From positions 5,890,001-5,954,000 of the forward strand of contig NZ_CP140772.1 of NCBI RefSeq assembly GCF_037893185.1: a stretch of DNA of 64,000 bases, in the 5' to 3' direction. A program made the translations under genes and the position numbers. The notes beneath the pieces were generated by a model. It was not told the DNA's origin, ran no database searches, and saw nothing but the letters and a program-made list of their open reading frames with translations. This document shows, piece after piece, positions 61,276 through 64,000 of this stretch. This stretch comes from Chitinophaga sp. 180180018-3 (GTDB taxonomy: Bacteria; Bacteroidota; Bacteroidia; Chitinophagales; Chitinophagaceae). Position 1 is the stretch's first letter; every line of letters starts with the position of its first letter.

Positions 61276-62331
61276 ATGCAAAAGATATTGCTGATAGAAG
61301 ATAATCCGGCTATCTGCGAAAATGTGGCCGAAATACTGGAACTGGCCAACTACCAGGTGATTACGGCCTCCGATGGAAAAGAGGGCGTATCCAAAGCACT
61401 GGAGCACCTGCCCGATCTGATCGTGTGCGATATCATGATGCCGGTGCTCGACGGATACGGCGTATTACATATGCTGCACAAAAATCAGGCACTGCAAACC
61501 ACTCCGTTCATTTTTCTCACTGCCAAAGCGGAGCGGGCGGATGTCAGGAAGGGAATGGAAATGGGGGCAGATGACTATATCGCCAAGCCGTTCGAAGGCA
61601 CCGAACTATTGAGCGCTATTGAAAGCAGGCTGAAAAGATGCGCAGAAATAAAGCAGGATGTCACCAACGGCCTGCAGGGAGTAAACGCGCTGCTATCTGC
61701 TGCCGGCAGAGACCAGCTCGATCTGCTGAAGGAAGACCGCAACACACATCTCTATAAAAAGAAACAGAATATCTACGCTGAAGGCAATCGCCCTGAGTAT
61801 CTCTACTACCTGATCAGTGGAAAGGTGAAAACTTATAAAAGGAATGACGACGGCAAAGAACTGATCGTGGGCCTTTACAACAGCGGCGATTTTCTGGGCT
61901 ACAATGCGCTGCTGGAGGGTGGCAACTACCAGGAACATGCCGAAGCCATGGAAGACAGTCTGCTGGCATTGATCCCTCACCAGGATTTTGAACACCTTAT
62001 TGGCAGCAATCCGGAGGTACTGGGGAAATTCATTCGTATGCTGTCGAAAGAAATGGCTGAAAAGGAACAACAACTGATAGGCCTGGCGTATAACTCCCTG
62101 CGTAAAAAAGTAGCGGAAGCATTACTGATGCTGGATAAGAAATATAATATTTCGGGAGATAAACATTTTACGATAGATATCAGCCGCGAAAACCTGGCAG
62201 CCGTGGCAGGCGTTGCCAAGGAGTCGCTGATCCGCACGCTGGGCGACTTTCGCGACGAGCGGCTGATATCAGTCAAAGAAGGACAGATCGCCGTCCTTTC
62301 AACAAAAAAACTGGCGGATATGGTAAACTGA
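61276..62331 (+). CDS. Response regulator with REC and Crp/Fnr-type domains
   Basis: 351 residues. REC domain (about 1-120; LIEDNPAICENVAE, phosphoacceptor in LIVCDIMMPVLDG, FLTAKAE, ADDYIAKPF), then a cNMP-binding-like barrel (about 140-265; EGNRPEYLYYLISGKVKTYK) and a Crp winged helix (about 275-345; ISRENLAAVAGVAKESLIRT). A fusion that places Crp-type DNA binding under histidine kinase control, known in Bacteroidota. The helix retains ESLIRTL, close to the Crp-type recognition pattern. Target genes unknown; the pirin upstream is one candidate. Confidence 0.92.
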   Translation: MQKILLIEDNPAICENVAEILELANYQVITASDGKEGVSKALEHLPDLIVCDIMMPVLDGYGVLHMLHKNQALQTTPFIFLTAKAERADVRKGMEMGADDYIAKPFEGTELLSAIESRLKRCAEIKQDVTNGLQGVNALLSAAGRDQLDLLKEDRNTHLYKKKQNIYAEGNRPEYLYYLISGKVKTYKRNDDGKELIVGLYNSGDFLGYNALLEGGNYQEHAEAMEDSLLALIPHQDFEHLIGSNPEVLGKFIRMLSKEMAEKEQQLIGLAYNSLRKKVAEALLMLDKKYNISGDKHFTIDISRENLAAVAGVAKESLIRTLGDFRDERLISVKEGQIAVLSTKKLADMVN

Positions 62332-62341
62332 TTGATCCCTT

Positions 62342-62713
62342 TCAGGATGCAATAAACTGTAGAAACGACGATTTCAGATGATCATATTCCCTGATCATCT
62401 GTTCAATGGCTGTTTTAAGTCTGGCATATGAATACGGCGCGGGTATGCCGGCCGGTTGTTTCTCCAGCCACTCCAGCTGCTCTTTAATCTCATGACGCAA
62501 CAGCACTAACAAATCTTCCCGCTCCAACATGGCAAGCTGAAACTCTTCCGCTTCTTCAATAAACGACCGGCGCGCCGATTCCTTCAACGCTGTAGCCAAA
62601 CGATGAATCATGGAGGCGTTGTCCTCCCGCAAGGTTTTCACGTCGCTGATCCACATCCTGCAAATTTCCGTATAAGCGGGATGTTCGGGATCTCGCAATA
62701 GTTCCTCTGGCAT
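62342..62713 (-). CDS. Hypothetical helical protein
   Basis: 123 residues, almost entirely helical with charged heptad-like patterns (ESARRSFIEEAEEFQLAMLE, LLRHEIKEQLEWLEKQ). No membrane segment or motif. Follows the larger helical gene by 10 nt on the minus strand and likely forms a pair with it. Convergent with the REC-Crp gene with only 10 nt between stops. Function unknown. Confidence 0.65.
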   Translation of the reverse strand: MPEELLRDPEHPAYTEICRMWISDVKTLREDNASMIHRLATALKESARRSFIEEAEEFQLAMLEREDLLVLLRHEIKEQLEWLEKQPAGIPAPYSYARLKTAIEQMIREYDHLKSSFLQFIAS

Positions 62714-62723
62714 ATTTAAACAG

Positions 62724-63419
62724 CTAATTATAATAAGTTTGCAGCCCGTGCAAATCCTGCTCCTCTTTCCATCTTTTCAACAGGCTGCTTATTTTTTGCT
62801 GATGCATGTACATTTCGCGGATGTCGGTTTGCAACGCGGCCAGCTGTACTGCAGGATAACCCGCCGCCTGGATACTGTTTTCCTCCACAAAATCATCGAT
62901 CAACGCCAGTATCGTCTTCGTCTGTAGCATAAACTCCTTTACCAGGCGGGTTACCTTACTTATATGCTCATGCCCCGGGGCCTGACCGCTGTCTCCTTTA
63001 CCGGGCTTCAGCACCTGCTTCAGCTCTTCTTTCAGGTTGTGCAACACTACATTATTATAAATGCTTACTTCCCGGTAGAAATGTATGATCAGCTCATTAA
63101 AATCGTGGTGTATAGCAGGCATGTTTCCTGTTGCAGTGGTAACGCGGGCGTAAAAATCCTCTGTCCGATCCAGCACTTTCGTCGCCTGAGACATCGCCTT
63201 ATCAGTAATACAGCGGTGTATTTCTTCTGCATACATGGTATTATAATCCAGCAGCCCCATTTTCATTTCCAGTAACACCTTTATTCCCGCTTTCCTTCCG
63301 TACTGCCGGTAAATAAAATTGCCATACTTCTGCAAATTCCGGATGGGAAAGAAAAGAAAACCTTCACAAAACTTACGTTGCCGGGAACCGGGCGTCAATC
63401 CGCTAAACATGATCTGCAT
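62724..63419 (-). CDS. Hypothetical helical protein, start uncertain
   Basis: 231 residues from the first ATG, or about 180 from MKMGLLDYNTMYAEEIHR (63266). The latter is favoured because the 5' end of the longer version begins only about 20 nt after a strong terminator of the gene upstream, leaving no room for a promoter. The protein is helical with several acidic and basic blocks (FHREVSIYNNVVLHNLKEEL-like). Not recognised; the pairing with the smaller helical protein is the main clue. Confidence 0.6.
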   Translation of the reverse strand: MQIMFSGLTPGSRQRKFCEGFLFFPIRNLQKYGNFIYRQYGRKAGIKVLLEMKMGLLDYNTMYAEEIHRCITDKAMSQATKVLDRTEDFYARVTTATGNMPAIHHDFNELIIHFYREVSIYNNVVLHNLKEELKQVLKPGKGDSGQAPGHEHISKVTRLVKEFMLQTKTILALIDDFVEENSIQAAGYPAVQLAALQTDIREMYMHQQKISSLLKRWKEEQDLHGLQTYYN

Positions 63420-63438
63420 TTTTTGAAAAAAGGAATAA

Positions 63439-63470
63439 AAGTATCACCGTCCAGTGTAACGGTGATACTT
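63439..63470 (-). terminator. Terminator of the partial glycosyltransferase-like gene
   Basis: Perfect 12-bp stem AAGTATCACCGT/ACGGTGATACTT with an 8-nt loop, followed on the minus strand by TTTTATTCCTTTTTT. Confidence 0.88.
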
Positions 63471-63612
63471 CTCCAACCGCACATCTCCGTTATTATTCTA
63501 ATTTGCACTCTTTCGTTGAATACTGATGTAAAACTACCGTTGTTCACTATGCTGAACAATGACTGGCATTACCCGGGTAGATGATATTCGTCATCGCCGG
63601 TGATGACGCAGG

Positions 63613-64000
63613 TCAGTCAGGATGGGAAGATGGCCGATAATCAAGGCAGCGGAAAACAAGGAACTTCCGTACCACGCGCCCATGGCGGGTTACAACAATG
63701 GGAGGCAGCGGACTTACCGACCGGAAGTAGGGTTGCAGCTCCGCTACGGATGCCTGCTCATCTTTATCGTCGTTCACATCGGTCAGTGAGTTAATGAAGA
63801 TGGCGTTTTTTCCTTTCAACGTTTGAAAATCCGTTCCTATGAAATCGAACTGCAGTGCATGCTGCCCGATGACGTTCCGGGAATATACCATCCGGCCTAG
63901 GTAGAGGTTAAGCATCGCGCTGGTTTTATAATCATCTGCAGAAAAAATAAAATCATCCGGGTACTGCGCTGCCAATGCAGTGGCACCCTCGCCAAGGCCA
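63613..64000 (-). CDS. C-terminal part of a membrane glycosyltransferase-like protein (5' partial)
   Basis: The frame is open to the window edge, so only the last roughly 128 residues are present. YPDDFIFSADDYKTSAMLNL, YLGRMVYSRNVIGQHALQFD and LKGKNAIFINS resemble the C-terminal periplasmic part of GT39/ArnT-like (PMT_2) glycosyltransferases, which transfer sugars from lipid carriers. Without the N-terminal membrane part this remains a moderate call. A terminator follows about 140 nt after the stop. Confidence 0.6.
   Translation of the reverse strand, partial: GLGEGATALAAQYPDDFIFSADDYKTSAMLNLYLGRMVYSRNVIGQHALQFDFIGTDFQTLKGKNAIFINSLTDVNDDKDEQASVAELQPYFRSVSPLPPIVVTRHGRVVRKFLVFRCLDYRPSSHPD

Noticed and set aside
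1..64000. Searched by eye for tRNA and rRNA genes
   Set aside because: No cloverleaf with a CCA-type end or rRNA signature was recognised in the intergenic gaps; a tRNA scan would be decisive.

Overview
The window reads as a chromosomal segment of a Bacteroidota bacterium, most likely a member of the Chitinophagaceae (Chitinophaga-like). Support comes from two SusC/SusD loci each headed by an ECF sigma/FecR pair, several other TonB-dependent receptors, LytS/LytT-type two-component genes, membrane-anchored AraC regulators, a REC-Crp fusion and TAnnTTTG promoter motifs. No rRNA, tRNA, CRISPR array, transposase or phage gene was seen. Genus level is inference.

Layout. 1-10.7 kb: a Kef-type antiporter (5' end outside the window), aconitase, an MBL-fold hydrolase, a ClC-type channel/exchanger divergent from an FNR-like regulator, an MFS permease and a secreted tyrosine phosphatase. 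10.7-15 kb: a TonB receptor beside the phosphatase and a membrane AraC regulator. 15-25.3 kb (minus strand): locus A, sigma-FecR-SusC-SusD-NHL lipoprotein-beta-helix lipoprotein. 25.5-34.3 kb (minus): locus B, sigma-FecR-SusC-SusD-PKD lipoprotein-DUF5009 membrane acyltransferase. Neither locus has a recognisable glycoside hydrolase. 34.3-37.7 kb: an AT-rich stretch of small orphan genes (DUF1801, DUF2750, a frameshifted gene, hypotheticals). 37.8-46.3 kb: RtcB ligase, a TetR-like regulator with an ABC1 kinase, a LytS/LytT pair and an outer membrane beta-barrel protein. 46.3-48.1 kb: a metallophosphatase, an internally deleted 2OG-Fe(II) oxygenase and a NUDIX-wHTH regulator. 48.1-57 kb: a ten-gene urease operon, ureABCEFGD plus a nickel permease-like protein, a urea transporter and a TonB-dependent receptor. 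57-64 kb: a His-rich secreted protein, an AraC regulator, a pirin, a PAS histidine kinase with a REC-Crp regulator, two helical hypotheticals and the 3' part of a membrane glycosyltransferase-like gene.

How the parts work together. The urease operon carries enzyme, maturation factors and apparently the import of both urea and nickel, including an outer membrane receptor. The sigma/FecR/SusC sets look like cell-surface signalling units in which the SusC N-terminal (STN) domain reports ligand capture to FecR.

The most striking unexplained structure is a family of five long palindromes (about 100-120 bp each, stems of about 41-55 bp) placed exactly at gene 3' ends. Four sit between convergent genes, and six of the nine flanking gene ends take their stop codon from inside the palindrome. 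Arms share a GAATTAAGAAT-type repeat between copies, cores differ, and within each copy the two arms complement each other. Also notable are an FNR-box-like palindrome inside the clc promoter next to an FNR-like regulator with a cysteine cluster, an in-frame deletion that removes the catalytic core of an oxygenase, and a T6-tract frameshift in a small gene.
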